A stretch of DNA of 15,178 nucleotides from Spirochaetales bacterium (GCA_011049745.1 DRHE01000343.1:1-15178); one strand, 5' to 3'. Positions 5,728-14,155 are shown, counted from the stretch's first letter. Translations and numbers: made by a program. The notes: a model not told the origin generated them from the sequence alone.

Positions 5728-7404
5728 ATTACAGAACATCAACAGCTAAATCAGGGTGATGATAATAGAATAAACTCACTCACTCAAAAAACTATTGCAG
5801 TAAGTTCCGGAAAAGGCGGAGTGGGGAAATCAATCACCGCAGCCAATCTAGCGATATATTATGCTAAAAAAGGACTGCGCATCGCTTTACTCGATATTGA
5901 TCCTCTTTCTGATATTTCTACTATCATGGACCTCCCTGAATCTGAAATATTTATTCAAAGTGTGGATCCTGAAAATCATCAGGACGACAAGCTTGCTGAC
6001 CATGTAATCAATCTCTTCAATAACCTTGATCTTGTCTTTCCGGAGCCAAAGCTGAAAGACAGGGCCAGTGTAGAATTATTAAAGAAGATATTCGGCCGGT
6101 TTGGCGCTGAATTTGACCGCAACTATGACCTGCTCATCCTGGATATGCCCGCCGGTATTAATTATGAGGACAACTTAGCCTTCCTCCCCTTTATACACAC
6201 CCTGATCCTGGTGACTAATCCCGAACCCACGGCTCACGCCTCTGCGGGAGCCTATATTAAGAAAGTTTTAGCCCGGCAGCCGGAGAGGATGATTAATATC
6301 TGGCATAACCGATACTCCAGAGAAACTGCTTTGGATTTCAATCCCAGAGATGTAGTGGGGAATTATAATAAGAATGTTATCACTGAAGAAAAACTGACTG
6401 CAGAAAATTCCGCAAAAGTCAGGAATTTTGCCTTTATACCCGAAGATCCCTCAATGAACCTGCTCAGGGGAAATCCTACTATCTCTGCAAATGTTCTGTA
6501 CAATCTGTTAAACGCACTTGAAGCCCTTCAGGAAGAAAGGCTCCACTCTGTGCCTTTTACTATGAGTATTTCACCAAAAACGGCAGAACTCGTGAAATAC
6601 TATATCAGCCGTAATAAGAAAATTGAGAACATGGACACTTATATCCAGGAACTTGGTTCGTACTTGAAAAACCTGGCAGTAATAGCCGGTGCGGGAAGTT
6701 TATTGACAGATACTAAGGTTACAGAAGTTTTTTCTCATGAGCAGAGTAAAAACCTTAAGGCCTATATTGAGCAGGTGAAAAAAGACCTTCTGCGGCAGTC
6801 AATAATCAGAGTGATCTCTCTGGTTGAAGAGAAAAAGCAACAGGCAGAGAGCTCCAACCGGATTTTTTTCGCCGGCGCTCCTGTATTTTCCGATAAAATA
6901 CTTGATCGGGAGATCAGCCGCTTATTAATCGGGATCAGCCGCTTACCATCTTTAAACCCTACTCTGAAAAACCTGGGAAGCGTTCTGCTTTTTTATTTTG
7001 CACTATACAAGCTTTTCCAATCTGAAACAGTAGTCGCCCTGATCAGCGGCTTTATTCCGCAAAGAGAAAACAACAGGGGGATCAGGATGCGCGACCGTAA
7101 GCGGCAAATCAGGATCTTAATAGAAAAAGATCGCCGTTATCAGCAGCAGTACTATAGACTCATTAAAATGCTCTACTCCATAATTAATAAACAACTGGCC
7201 ACAATATCCCGAGCTTTCCAGCTGCAGAAGCTGATTTTCAGAAGCAAGAAAAATAAACTTGTGAGCAAGGCATATTTAACCCTGTTAACAAATTTCATCC
7301 ATGAAACTATCTACGGCGGTTTAAGCCTAATAATAGGTTTTGATTACCGCCCGGCTTCAATTGCTTTTCAAAGGGGAGCGGAAAGACTACTCAAGCTTTT
7401 ATGA
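5728..7404 (+). CDS. MinD/FlhG-like deviant Walker ATPase with unknown C-terminal half
   Basis: P-loop ATPase of the MinD/ParA/FlhG group, proteins that place cell structures or partition DNA through ATP-dependent dimers. The N-terminal ~230 residues hold the deviant Walker A SGKGGVGKS (5806-5832, with the signature Lys), the A' strand LLDIDPLSD, the switch II/Walker B segment LLILDMPAG (about 6130-6153) and VTNPEPTAHA, which is closest to FlhG. The remaining ~300 residues match nothing I recognise. They are helical and charged, with one hydrophobic stretch near 6965-7050 and an amphipathic end FQRGAERLLKLL that could bind membrane. The first canonical start in frame is GTG 5821, inside the Walker A motif, so the real start is upstream. 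The frame is open from 5689 with no ATG, GTG, TTG or CTG. I place it tentatively at ATT 5728, ten bases after GAGGA; a one-base sequence error near ATG 5759 is equally possible. Confidence 0.75.
   Translation: MTEHQQLNQGDDNRINSLTQKTIAVSSGKGGVGKSITAANLAIYYAKKGLRIALLDIDPLSDISTIMDLPESEIFIQSVDPENHQDDKLADHVINLFNNLDLVFPEPKLKDRASVELLKKIFGRFGAEFDRNYDLLILDMPAGINYEDNLAFLPFIHTLILVTNPEPTAHASAGAYIKKVLARQPERMINIWHNRYSRETALDFNPRDVVGNYNKNVITEEKLTAENSAKVRNFAFIPEDPSMNLLRGNPTISANVLYNLLNALEALQEERLHSVPFTMSISPKTAELVKYYISRNKKIENMDTYIQELGSYLKNLAVIAGAGSLLTDTKVTEVFSHEQSKNLKAYIEQVKKDLLRQSIIRVISLVEEKKQQAESSNRIFFAGAPVFSDKILDREISRLLIGISRLPSLNPTLKNLGSVLLFYFALYKLFQSETVVALISGFIPQRENNRGIRMRDRKRQIRILIEKDRRYQQQYYRLIKMLYSIINKQLATISRAFQLQKLIFRSKKNKLVSKAYLTLLTNFIHETIYGGLSLIIGFDYRPASIAFQRGAERLLKLL
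6912..6945 (+). repeat. Short in-frame direct repeat in the ATPase gene
   Basis: GATCAGCCGCTTA occurs at 6912-6924 and again at 6933-6945, a 21-base period that keeps frame and encodes two ISRL units seven residues apart. It looks like a small local duplication inside the unrecognised C-terminal half. Confidence 0.55.
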
Positions 7405-7422
7405 GCCGGTCTTGCAGACGGC
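7405..7422 (+). terminator. Hairpin directly after the ATPase stop codon
   Basis: GCCG(G)TCT-TGC-AGACGGC forms a seven-pair stem with one bulged G immediately after TGA 7402-7404. No T-run follows, so it is more likely a 3' stabilising or weak stop structure than a classic intrinsic terminator. Confidence 0.35.
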
Positions 7423-7479
7423 ATGGAACAAGCAGGTCGGCAGCCGGCCTAAAAATCAGCAGAAGAATATATTATTATC

Positions 7480-7508
7480 TTCACAAAGTGCTTTTTTTCC
7501 GATATATT
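7480..7508 (+). promoter_or_regulatory. Sigma70-type promoter for the 47-residue ORF
   Basis: TTCACA (7480-7485) and TATATT (7503-7508) are separated by 17 bases; each matches consensus at five of six positions. The predicted start is near 7515, just ahead of the GGGGGG ribosome binding site of the small gene. Confidence 0.55.
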
Positions 7509-7532
7509 AATTAAATGGGGGGACAGCTGTTT

Positions 7533-7676
7533 ATGATAGAAAAATACATACACGACAACAATATTATCGAGATAGACGGCGAGACCAAGCAGGAACGTCA
7601 GCGCCACTTACGTGAAATCCTCAAAAACATGGGCTGGAGGTTAGAGGACTTCATCCAGCAGGAAAAATCGGATTAG
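7533..7676 (+). CDS. Small protein of unknown function (47 residues)
   Basis: I do not recognise this protein. It is 47 residues, highly charged and probably helical: MIEKYIHDNNIIEIDGETKQ, then a basic stretch ERQRHLREILKNMGWRLEDF, then an acidic end. There is no cysteine, signal peptide or membrane segment. The ATG at 7533-7535 lies ten bases after GGGGGG (7517-7522); an in-frame ATG at 7515 lacks a ribosome binding site. A good promoter stands directly upstream and the reading frame has the codon character of the surrounding genes, which argues that it is real despite its length. Downstream lies only a gene ruin. Whether it once belonged with that gene or with the ATPase upstream is unclear. 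Confidence 0.6.
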   Translation: MIEKYIHDNNIIEIDGETKQERQRHLREILKNMGWRLEDFIQQEKSD

Positions 7677-7697
7677 AAAAAATAAATATTCTTTTAG

Positions 7698-8036
7698 AAC
7701 TCTATAGTTAACTGCTTCCAGGTAAAGGAAATCAGCTCCTCATTTCCCAAGTACCTTTCCTGGTATGAACAGAATTATAAAGCCATCTTTGTTCCCTCCC
7801 CTCTGAAAGAGCCGTTGGGCAAAATGGATTCCGGAATTATGACTATCAGCAGGTTCAGGGAGACTGAAGCAGTCAGGCTGCAGCTTCCCGGCTCACACAG
7901 CTGATGTGGTCGTGGGCGGCGACTGGAATTCGATTTTCCCGGGAATCGGAAAAGAACACTTTACACCTACGATTTAGCTTTTACGAACAGCGATCATAAC
8001 CCTGTTTCACTGGTTTTGCAGGCAAAAATCCCTTAA
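7698..8036 (+). pseudogene. Endonuclease/exonuclease/phosphatase-family gene remnant
   Basis: Pieces of an EEP-family (exonuclease III/DNase I-like) phosphodiesterase. In one frame at about 7698-7904 stands YLSWYEQNYKAIFVPSPLKE, then PLGKMDSGIMTISRF and RLQLPGSH before TGA. About 7905-7977 gives VVVGGDWNSIFPGIGKEHFT, the GDWN metal-site strand, before TAG. At about 7970-8036, in a shifted frame, YDLAFTNSDHNPVSLVLQ is the C-terminal SDHNPV catalytic box. Thus the order of family motifs is kept, but N-terminus and internal parts are deleted and at least two stops or shifts intervene. It cannot give an active enzyme. It lies between the 47-residue gene and the end of the sugar operon. Confidence 0.75.
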
Positions 8037-8090
8037 ATAGCGGATAACCTGGACAGGGAAATTCGCCGGGGCAACAAACCAACTATCTTT

Positions 8091-11000
8091 TTATGCTTCC
8101 CATCTTTCTCTTGTATTCCGGGCTTCCGGAGGTGTCACCTTGCCGGATGCGTTTCGTTTTATAAACTGCTCTTTCATGCTCTGCCATTTCAGTTCGGAAG
8201 TGGAATATAGAAGTAAATCAGCTCCCTGCAGGCCGCGACCGATTCCCACAGCAAACATACCGGCATTCTTAATTGCTTCAATTCCAACCTGGGCATCTTC
8301 AATCCCAATACAATTCCTATAGGAAATATTAAGCTGGTCCGCTGCAGAGAAAAATATTTCCGGATCCGGTTTGCCCATACACATTTTCCCGGAATCTACA
8401 ATTACATCGAAATCCTTTTCAAGCTGCAGGCGCCTAATAACTTCCGGAGCATTGCGGCTGGCTGAAGCTAAAGCCGTCTTCACTCCTTCCTTTTTCAGTT
8501 CCTTCAATAGCGGAGCTATGCCGGGAAGCAGGTCCTGCGGATTAATTTTATTAATCAAATTTAGATAATAATAATTCTTTTTCTCTGCAAGAGCCTGCTT
8601 CTTTTCCCTGGAAAAGGAGAGCTTGTTATGCTGTAACAAAATCTCCAGGCATTCTTCCCTGCTGACCCCTTTCAGCTTTTCATCCAGTTCACGGTTGAAA
8701 TCGGCGCCGATCTCCCTGGCGATCTCAAGCCAGGCCTGGTAATGGTATTCAGCAGTGTCAGTCACAACACCGTCGAGATCAAATAAAACCGCTTCAGGGC
8801 GTGCTGATAAATCGATTGATACCTGCTCACCCTCATGTAGAGCTAAAAGTCTTTTTTCATGTTCAATTACCAACACAGTACCGGCAAGCAGTATATAAGT
8901 AGCACTTTCCCTGCAGATCTTAACCTGGAGCAGGCAATTTTGAAAACGTATAGAAAATTGTAATAAAGGCCACCCTACCGGAAGATGGGGACTGAAAGAA
9001 ATTTTGCCCTCGCAGGTTCGCATTCCGGCGAATCCATATACTATGGACAGCCAGGTTCCCGCCATAGCAGCCATATGAACTCCATCCTGCACATTACGGT
9101 AAATATCATAAAGATCCATTCTGAGTGTCTTGAGGAAATAACCGTAAGCCAGATCACTATAACCCAGCTCAGAAGCCATAATACTTTGAATACTTGGAGC
9201 CAGGGATGAATCCCCTGTGGTAAGAGGATCATAGTAATCGAAATTGCGTTTTTTCCGGGCTGCCCCGGAACGGTCGCCAAGCAGAAAATCTATCAGCACG
9301 ACATCCGGCTGTTTAAGCACCTGATGGCGATAGATTTCCAGGGGGTGGTAATAAAGAAGCAGGGGGTGCTTGTTTTTATCATGTTCAAAGTTCCAGAACG
9401 CCTTTGCCAAAAAGGAATCATCCTGAGGGTGAATACCCAGCTTTGTATCAAAGGGGATAACCATGGCCCGGGCTGCTTTTTGCCATTCAGCAATTTCGGA
9501 ATCTGTGAGATTTATCTTTTCTGCAATTCTACCAAAGGCCTCCGGTTTATCCTCTCTTAACCGGGCAGCTATCTCTACAGCATATTCGAGATTATTTCCG
9601 GCCATCAAATTTGTATAGGTATTATTATTTACTAAAGCGGTGTATTCATCGGGACCAGTAACACAATTCAGACAGAAAGAATCATCTTTTGAGGGAATAT
9701 AGTCACCCAGATCGACCCAGAATCGTGCTGTTTCAAAGATTATCTCTGCCCCCCGGCTCAATAGAAACTCAGTATCCCCCGTAGCTTCCAGATATTTCCT
9801 TATTGTATAGCTGATATCAGCATTAATGTGGTATTGAGCTGTTCCTGCCGGATAGTAGGCTGAAGCTTCTTCCCCATTTATAGTCCGCCAGGGATAAAGC
9901 GCTCCTTTATGACCAAGTTTCCTGGCCCACCAGCGCGCTTTATCTAAAATATGAAAACGGTATTCAAGCAACCGGCGGGCGATTTCCGGATTAGTATAGA
10001 TGAAAAAAGGAATAACATAGATCTCAGCATCCCAAAAATAATGTCCTGAATAACCTTCACCGGTTAGGCCTTTGGCCGGAATACTTGTTATGCCGTCTTT
10101 CCCGGCAGACTGCAGCAGCTGGAAAATATTAAAACGAATATTCTGCTGTAATTCCGCTTCCCCTTGAACCATGATATCACTTTCCTGCCAGAATTTATCC
10201 AGGTAATGATGCTGGTCAGCTAAAAGACTCTCAAAACCCCTTTCTCTTGCTTTCAGCACTGCTTTGCGGGATAGTCCTTTAAGATCTTCAGCCGGATAAT
10301 CCAATGAGGTATAGTAAACCAGATACTTGACCAACCTGGCAGTTTCTCCTCTTTCCGCACTCAAGGTGAACCTAACTTCTATCTGCTCAGCGTTAACAAA
10401 AGTTTTTGTAACAACAAGATTTCTGCAAACAAGATTATGCCCCATACCGCAGACTATGCTGAGACTAGAGTTCTCAGTTCTATGACTTAGTGCATTAAAA
10501 TTCTCTTCCCGGATGATTTCCTGCATTACGAGTGCCTTTTCTTTCAGCTTGGAACCTACACGCGGGTCATCTTCTGCTGCACGATTCTCCACACTTCCAT
10601 CAAGCAGGGAACAGAACTGGATCTCGGCAGCCCTATTCAGCAGCTTTACTGAATAGGAAAAAAGGGCCAGATGTTTATTATTCAGGGAAACAAAACGCTT
10701 ATTGGTGATTAAGAGTTCTATCCCGGAAGTTGATCGCCATTCAATTTCCCGCAAGAGCAATCCCCGCCGCATATCTAAAACCCGCCTGTAATTAAGCAGA
10801 GTGCCCGAGTTAAGGTCAAATTGTTCCTGATTCACCAACAACCTGATGGTCCTGCCATCAGTAACATTAAGCATAGTCTGGAATTTTTGCGCAAAACCAT
10901 ATGCGCTTTCCGGATAATTTATGGATGTTGATTCATAAAACCCATTCAGGTAGGTGCCATTAAAAAAGCAAGGTGTTCCTTCCTCAAAATTGCCACGCAT

Positions 11001-11120
11001 ACCGATATAACCATTACCGGTGGCAAAAATAGTCTCACTTTGAGCTAGCAGTTCAGGATTAAACTCACTCTCTATAATCTGCCATTCTTTAAAAAGATAA
11101 GGGCAGCTTGCCGCTTCCAT
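8091..11120 (-). CDS. Fusion: GH65 disaccharide phosphorylase + beta-phosphoglucomutase (HAD)
   Basis: Bifunctional cytoplasmic enzyme of about 1010 residues. The N-terminal ~775 residues are a family GH65 inverting phosphorylase: a beta-sandwich, then the (alpha/alpha)6 barrel with YFWDAEIYVIPFF, general acid Glu495 in TGPDEY (GTG-based numbering) and the phosphate-site segment KQPDVV near 606. The loop YPAGTAQYHINADI near 424-437 looks to me like kojibiose- or trehalose-phosphorylase types rather than maltose phosphorylase. Residues ~780-995 form a HAD-family beta-phosphoglucomutase: DLDGVVTD with nucleophile Asp784 and acid/base Asp786, SASRNA, GKPDPEIF and GIEDAQVGIEAIKNAGM. The first domain would release beta-glucose 1-phosphate and the second turn it into glucose 6-phosphate. 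ATG at 11118-11120 with AGGTG just upstream is preferred over GTG 11129, which abuts the lacI-type stop. Last gene of the sugar operon. Confidence 0.92.
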   Translation of the reverse strand: MEAASCPYLFKEWQIIESEFNPELLAQSETIFATGNGYIGMRGNFEEGTPCFFNGTYLNGFYESTSINYPESAYGFAQKFQTMLNVTDGRTIRLLVNQEQFDLNSGTLLNYRRVLDMRRGLLLREIEWRSTSGIELLITNKRFVSLNNKHLALFSYSVKLLNRAAEIQFCSLLDGSVENRAAEDDPRVGSKLKEKALVMQEIIREENFNALSHRTENSSLSIVCGMGHNLVCRNLVVTKTFVNAEQIEVRFTLSAERGETARLVKYLVYYTSLDYPAEDLKGLSRKAVLKARERGFESLLADQHHYLDKFWQESDIMVQGEAELQQNIRFNIFQLLQSAGKDGITSIPAKGLTGEGYSGHYFWDAEIYVIPFFIYTNPEIARRLLEYRFHILDKARWWARKLGHKGALYPWRTINGEEASAYYPAGTAQYHINADISYTIRKYLEATGDTEFLLSRGAEIIFETARFWVDLGDYIPSKDDSFCLNCVTGPDEYTALVNNNTYTNLMAGNNLEYAVEIAARLREDKPEAFGRIAEKINLTDSEIAEWQKAARAMVIPFDTKLGIHPQDDSFLAKAFWNFEHDKNKHPLLLYYHPLEIYRHQVLKQPDVVLIDFLLGDRSGAARKKRNFDYYDPLTTGDSSLAPSIQSIMASELGYSDLAYGYFLKTLRMDLYDIYRNVQDGVHMAAMAGTWLSIVYGFAGMRTCEGKISFSPHLPVGWPLLQFSIRFQNCLLQVKICRESATYILLAGTVLVIEHEKRLLALHEGEQVSIDLSARPEAVLFDLDGVVTDTAEYHYQAWLEIAREIGADFNRELDEKLKGVSREECLEILLQHNKLSFSREKKQALAEKKNYYYLNLINKINPQDLLPGIAPLLKELKKEGVKTALASASRNAPEVIRRLQLEKDFDVIVDSGKMCMGKPDPEIFFSAADQLNISYRNCIGIEDAQVGIEAIKNAGMFAVGIGRGLQGADLLLYSTSELKWQSMKEQFIKRNASGKVTPPEARNTRERWEA

Positions 11121-11129
11121 AACCGACAC

Positions 11130-12155
11130 CTATCTCTCTATGCTTTCGCAACTCTGCCGTCTGGCAATATGGGTGGGTAGTGTAATCCGGTTGTGGGCGT
11201 GGTACCTATTATTAAGCTGGTCAATTAATAATTGAGCGGCCTTAGCCCCCAGCATAGAGGCGGGAACCGACACGGTGGTCAGCTGCGGATTTAAATAGCG
11301 GGAAGTATAATCATCATCGAATCCGACAATAGATATATCCTGCGGAATAGAAAACCCCTTATCTTTAGCCGCTTTTAACACGCCGTAAGCAATAACGTCA
11401 TTGCCGGCAAAGACCGCTGTGGGCAGCGCCTCTGCCGCAAGCAGTTTCTGCGTTGCCTGATAGCCGCTTTCTTCTGAAAAATCCCCCTTCAGTATCCATT
11501 CTTCCCTGCAGGGAATATTATTCTCGCTAAGCGCAGAACGGTATCCTTTCAGTCGCTCCTGGGCCGCATAATAATCAAGAGGAGCGTGTATAATCATGGC
11601 GATATCTCTATGACCCAGGTCAATCAGATACTCTACAATCTCCTTAGCAGCTTTAAAATTATCAATATCCACTTGCAGGATCTTTTCAAGCGCCAGGCTG
11701 CCGATGACCACTAAAGGGAATTTTGCCGCTATAATTTCCGCTAAACCCTGATCATGATCGTGAGTATTCAACAAAATCACTCCATCCACTTCATCTTCTC
11801 TTGCCAATTCCAGATAATTTGCCTGTTTAAGCCGCAAAGGCTGAAGCACAAGCTGAAAACGATTCTTATTCAGCACCTGGGCCATTCCTTCAATAAGCCT
11901 GACTATATAAGCATCACAAAAAACTGAATGGGTATGACAGATAAAAAGCCCTATCGAATAATGCTTGATCATGGCTAGCTTGCGGGCTTTCTCATTAACC
12001 ATGTATCTTAATTCTTCAGCAGTTTTAAGTACCTTCAGGCGAGTCTCCGCCGGAATATTCTTACCGGGGGTGTTGTTTAAAACAAAAGAAACCGTTGTGC
12101 GTGACACTCCTGCCCGGAGTGCGACATCTCTTGAAGTTACCATTTTACGTTTCAC
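11130..12155 (-). CDS. LacI-family transcriptional regulator
   Basis: A 341-residue sugar-responsive DNA-binding protein. The helix-turn-helix occupies about residues 8-28 (SRDVALRAGVSRTTVSFVLN) and the hinge helix region about 37-60. The rest is a periplasmic-binding-protein-like effector domain with the usual landmarks: VDGVILLNT, GHRDIAMI, FAGNDVIAYGVLKAAKDKG and ISIVGFDDD. The start is GTG at 12153-12155 with GGAG nine bases upstream. It lies inside the operon, 59 bases after the malG-like gene and directly abutting the phosphorylase gene. It should therefore repress its own operon until the transported disaccharide, or a product of it, binds. No clear operator palindrome is visible in the window; the operon's main promoter lies beyond its right edge. 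Confidence 0.92.
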   Translation of the reverse strand: MKRKMVTSRDVALRAGVSRTTVSFVLNNTPGKNIPAETRLKVLKTAEELRYMVNEKARKLAMIKHYSIGLFICHTHSVFCDAYIVRLIEGMAQVLNKNRFQLVLQPLRLKQANYLELAREDEVDGVILLNTHDHDQGLAEIIAAKFPLVVIGSLALEKILQVDIDNFKAAKEIVEYLIDLGHRDIAMIIHAPLDYYAAQERLKGYRSALSENNIPCREEWILKGDFSEESGYQATQKLLAAEALPTAVFAGNDVIAYGVLKAAKDKGFSIPQDISIVGFDDDYTSRYLNPQLTTVSVPASMLGAKAAQLLIDQLNNRYHAHNRITLPTHIARRQSCESIER

Positions 12156-12214
12156 TTGCTTGAACTCCGCTAAATTGATCTTAATTCCTCAAATCAGCCC
12201 GCATATCTTTTCGC

Positions 12215-13084
12215 TTATCCTTTAACCGCGCCGGCAGTTAAGCCCGCCACAATTTTCTTCTGGAATACAAAGACCAGCAAAATCAATGGAATAGTAACGA
12301 TTACCGCGGCGGCCATGATCTCGCCAAAGGGTTCCTGATGTGCTATCTCACCGGTAAAGAGGGCTATAACCACCGGCACCGTGCGGGCAGTGGGTTCAAT
12401 AGAGGTAAAGGTAAGAGCAAACAGATACTCATTCCACGCGGCGATGAATGCAAGCAGGCCGGTAGTAACTAATGCCGGTGCTGTTAAAGGTAAGAGTATC
12501 AGATAAAAACTCTGGAAAGGCGTTGCCCCATCAACCTGGGCAGACTGCAGCAGTGAAATGGGCAGGCTTCTGAAAAAAGCAGTCATAACCCAAACGGTAA
12601 ATGGTAAAGTAAAAAGCATATAAGAGAGTATCATACCGGGGATGGCGGAAACCCCCAGGGTTCGTATAACCGCATATAGCCCGGTAAGCACTGCTACCTG
12701 GGGGAACATAGTCATAGCCAGAATAAGATAGAGTGAAGCGCTCTTTCCCCGGAAGCGTAGTTTACCCAAAGCAAAGGCGGCAAAAGAACCGATCAACAGA
12801 GCGAGGGTTGTTGTGGAGATGGCTACTACAGCGCTATTCAACAGGCCTCTGGCAAATTTCTTATTCCTGAATACAGCCTTATAATTTTGCAGTGTGGGCG
12901 AAAAACTATTATCTACCGGATGCTCAGGGACCAGAGTAGCCGGAGTCATCTGTAACTGGGCTTCTGACTTGAGCGAAGAATTAATTGCCCAGTAAAAGGG
13001 GAAAGCGAGATAAATAAAGATTAACACGACCAGTAGATAAAATGCTCCGGAATTCAACACCTTCGATATTTGCTTCTTATTCAT
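12215..13084 (-). CDS. Sugar ABC transporter permease, MalG type
   Basis: Inner-membrane permease of a CUT1-type carbohydrate importer, 289 residues, with six membrane segments (the first at about residues 14-34). The cytoplasmic EAA loop that docks to the ATPase reads SAQVDGATPFQSFYLILLPL (181-200). The usual first Glu is replaced by Ser while the invariant DGA is kept. A further family mark is WNEYLFALTF. The ATG at 13082-13084 overlaps the end of the malF-like gene by eight bases and its ribosome binding site GGGGGAG lies inside that gene, so translation is coupled. No ATP-binding subunit gene is next to it; CUT1 systems commonly borrow an MsmK/UgpC-type ATPase from elsewhere in the genome. 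Confidence 0.93.
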   Translation of the reverse strand: MNKKQISKVLNSGAFYLLVVLIFIYLAFPFYWAINSSLKSEAQLQMTPATLVPEHPVDNSFSPTLQNYKAVFRNKKFARGLLNSAVVAISTTTLALLIGSFAAFALGKLRFRGKSASLYLILAMTMFPQVAVLTGLYAVIRTLGVSAIPGMILSYMLFTLPFTVWVMTAFFRSLPISLLQSAQVDGATPFQSFYLILLPLTAPALVTTGLLAFIAAWNEYLFALTFTSIEPTARTVPVVIALFTGEIAHQEPFGEIMAAAVIVTIPLILLVFVFQKKIVAGLTAGAVKG

Positions 13085-14150
13085 TTGAATTTGCTCCCCC
13101 TATTGCTTTGATATACAACAAGGCAAAAAGAAATATTAAGATAAAAACAATTACACTGGCTGCAGAGGAGTAACCCATGGCCTGGTTGTCGATCAACTGG
13201 TAATAGATAAAACTGGCCAGGGAATAGCGCTTCTGGGCCAGAACAATCTGAAAAACATCAAAAACACGCAATGCATCGAGAGTCCTGAAGACAAGCGCTA
13301 TGGCGATTGTGGGCTTGAGCAAGGGAAGGGTAAGAGATCGGAATTGTCTTAATTTTGAGGCGCCGTCCACCCTCCCCGCTTCATACATTTCCTGGGGAAT
13401 CAGCTGTAGGCCTGCCAATAAAAGCAGAGCCATAAAGGGGGTAGTCTTCCAGACATCAATGGCCACCATAACCCACAACTGATAGGCGTCAGAGGTAATA
13501 AAAGCCACCTGGCCATTACCAAGGCCGAGCATCTGCAGAAAGACATTGATAAAACCTACCCGGGTGGAGGCAAACATCCAGGCCCACATGCGCGAGGAGA
13601 CAGCAGTCGGAATTGCCCAGGGGATCAGCATAACCGCGCGCATTAAACCCCTTCCCTTGAATCTTGAATTGAGAACAATGGCAATACCGAGCCCCAATAT
13701 CACTTCAATAATTACAGAAACAACGGTAAAGGTAATTGTGTCAAAGGCCGCATAGATAAAGGCGCGGTCAGTCGCTCCCAACACCAGGCGTTTGCCAAAA
13801 AAATCAAACTGGAGAACCTCTTTATAGCGCCTTGGCTCTCTTGGCAGGACCTTAATAGGCCGCTCAAAAATGATTTTGCCGCTCTCTTGATCGACCACAG
13901 GCTGTCCGCTGCCCTCATCTATAACCGGGGGCAGTTCCTTTACAGTCAAACTTAAGAGTTTTCCATAATTTTTAAAGCCGACATAATCAGCCTTCGTGGC
14001 ACTGGCAAATATCTTATTGGTAAAGCTGTTGACAAATACGGAAGCCAGCGGGTAAAAAGCAAGAACTACCAGAATAACGAATGATGGTATAAGCAACGTA
14101 TAAGCCAGACGTGCCTCATATTTTACTATTTCAGCCTCACGACGTATCAT
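13077..14150 (-). CDS. Sugar ABC transporter permease, MalF type
   Basis: Partner permease of the same CUT1 importer, 357 residues. The first membrane helix is at about residues 17-40 and the docking loop EAGRVDGASKLRQFRSLTLP at 257-276. Between the first and second helices an unusually long external loop (about 52-130) holds a hairpin-like repeat of Asp/Gly/Pro turns (DEGSGQPVVDQESGKIIFER); a shorter loop is usual in small CUT1 permeases, while MalF itself has a large external domain here. The ATG at 14148-14150 follows AAAGGAG by five bases. The gene lies 86 bases after the binding-protein gene with a hairpin between, and overlaps the next permease. Confidence 0.93.
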   Translation of the reverse strand: MIRREAEIVKYEARLAYTLLIPSFVILVVLAFYPLASVFVNSFTNKIFASATKADYVGFKNYGKLLSLTVKELPPVIDEGSGQPVVDQESGKIIFERPIKVLPREPRRYKEVLQFDFFGKRLVLGATDRAFIYAAFDTITFTVVSVIIEVILGLGIAIVLNSRFKGRGLMRAVMLIPWAIPTAVSSRMWAWMFASTRVGFINVFLQMLGLGNGQVAFITSDAYQLWVMVAIDVWKTTPFMALLLLAGLQLIPQEMYEAGRVDGASKLRQFRSLTLPLLKPTIAIALVFRTLDALRVFDVFQIVLAQKRYSLASFIYYQLIDNQAMGYSSAASVIVFILIFLFALLYIKAIGGANSNE

Positions 14151-14155
14151 TGGGG

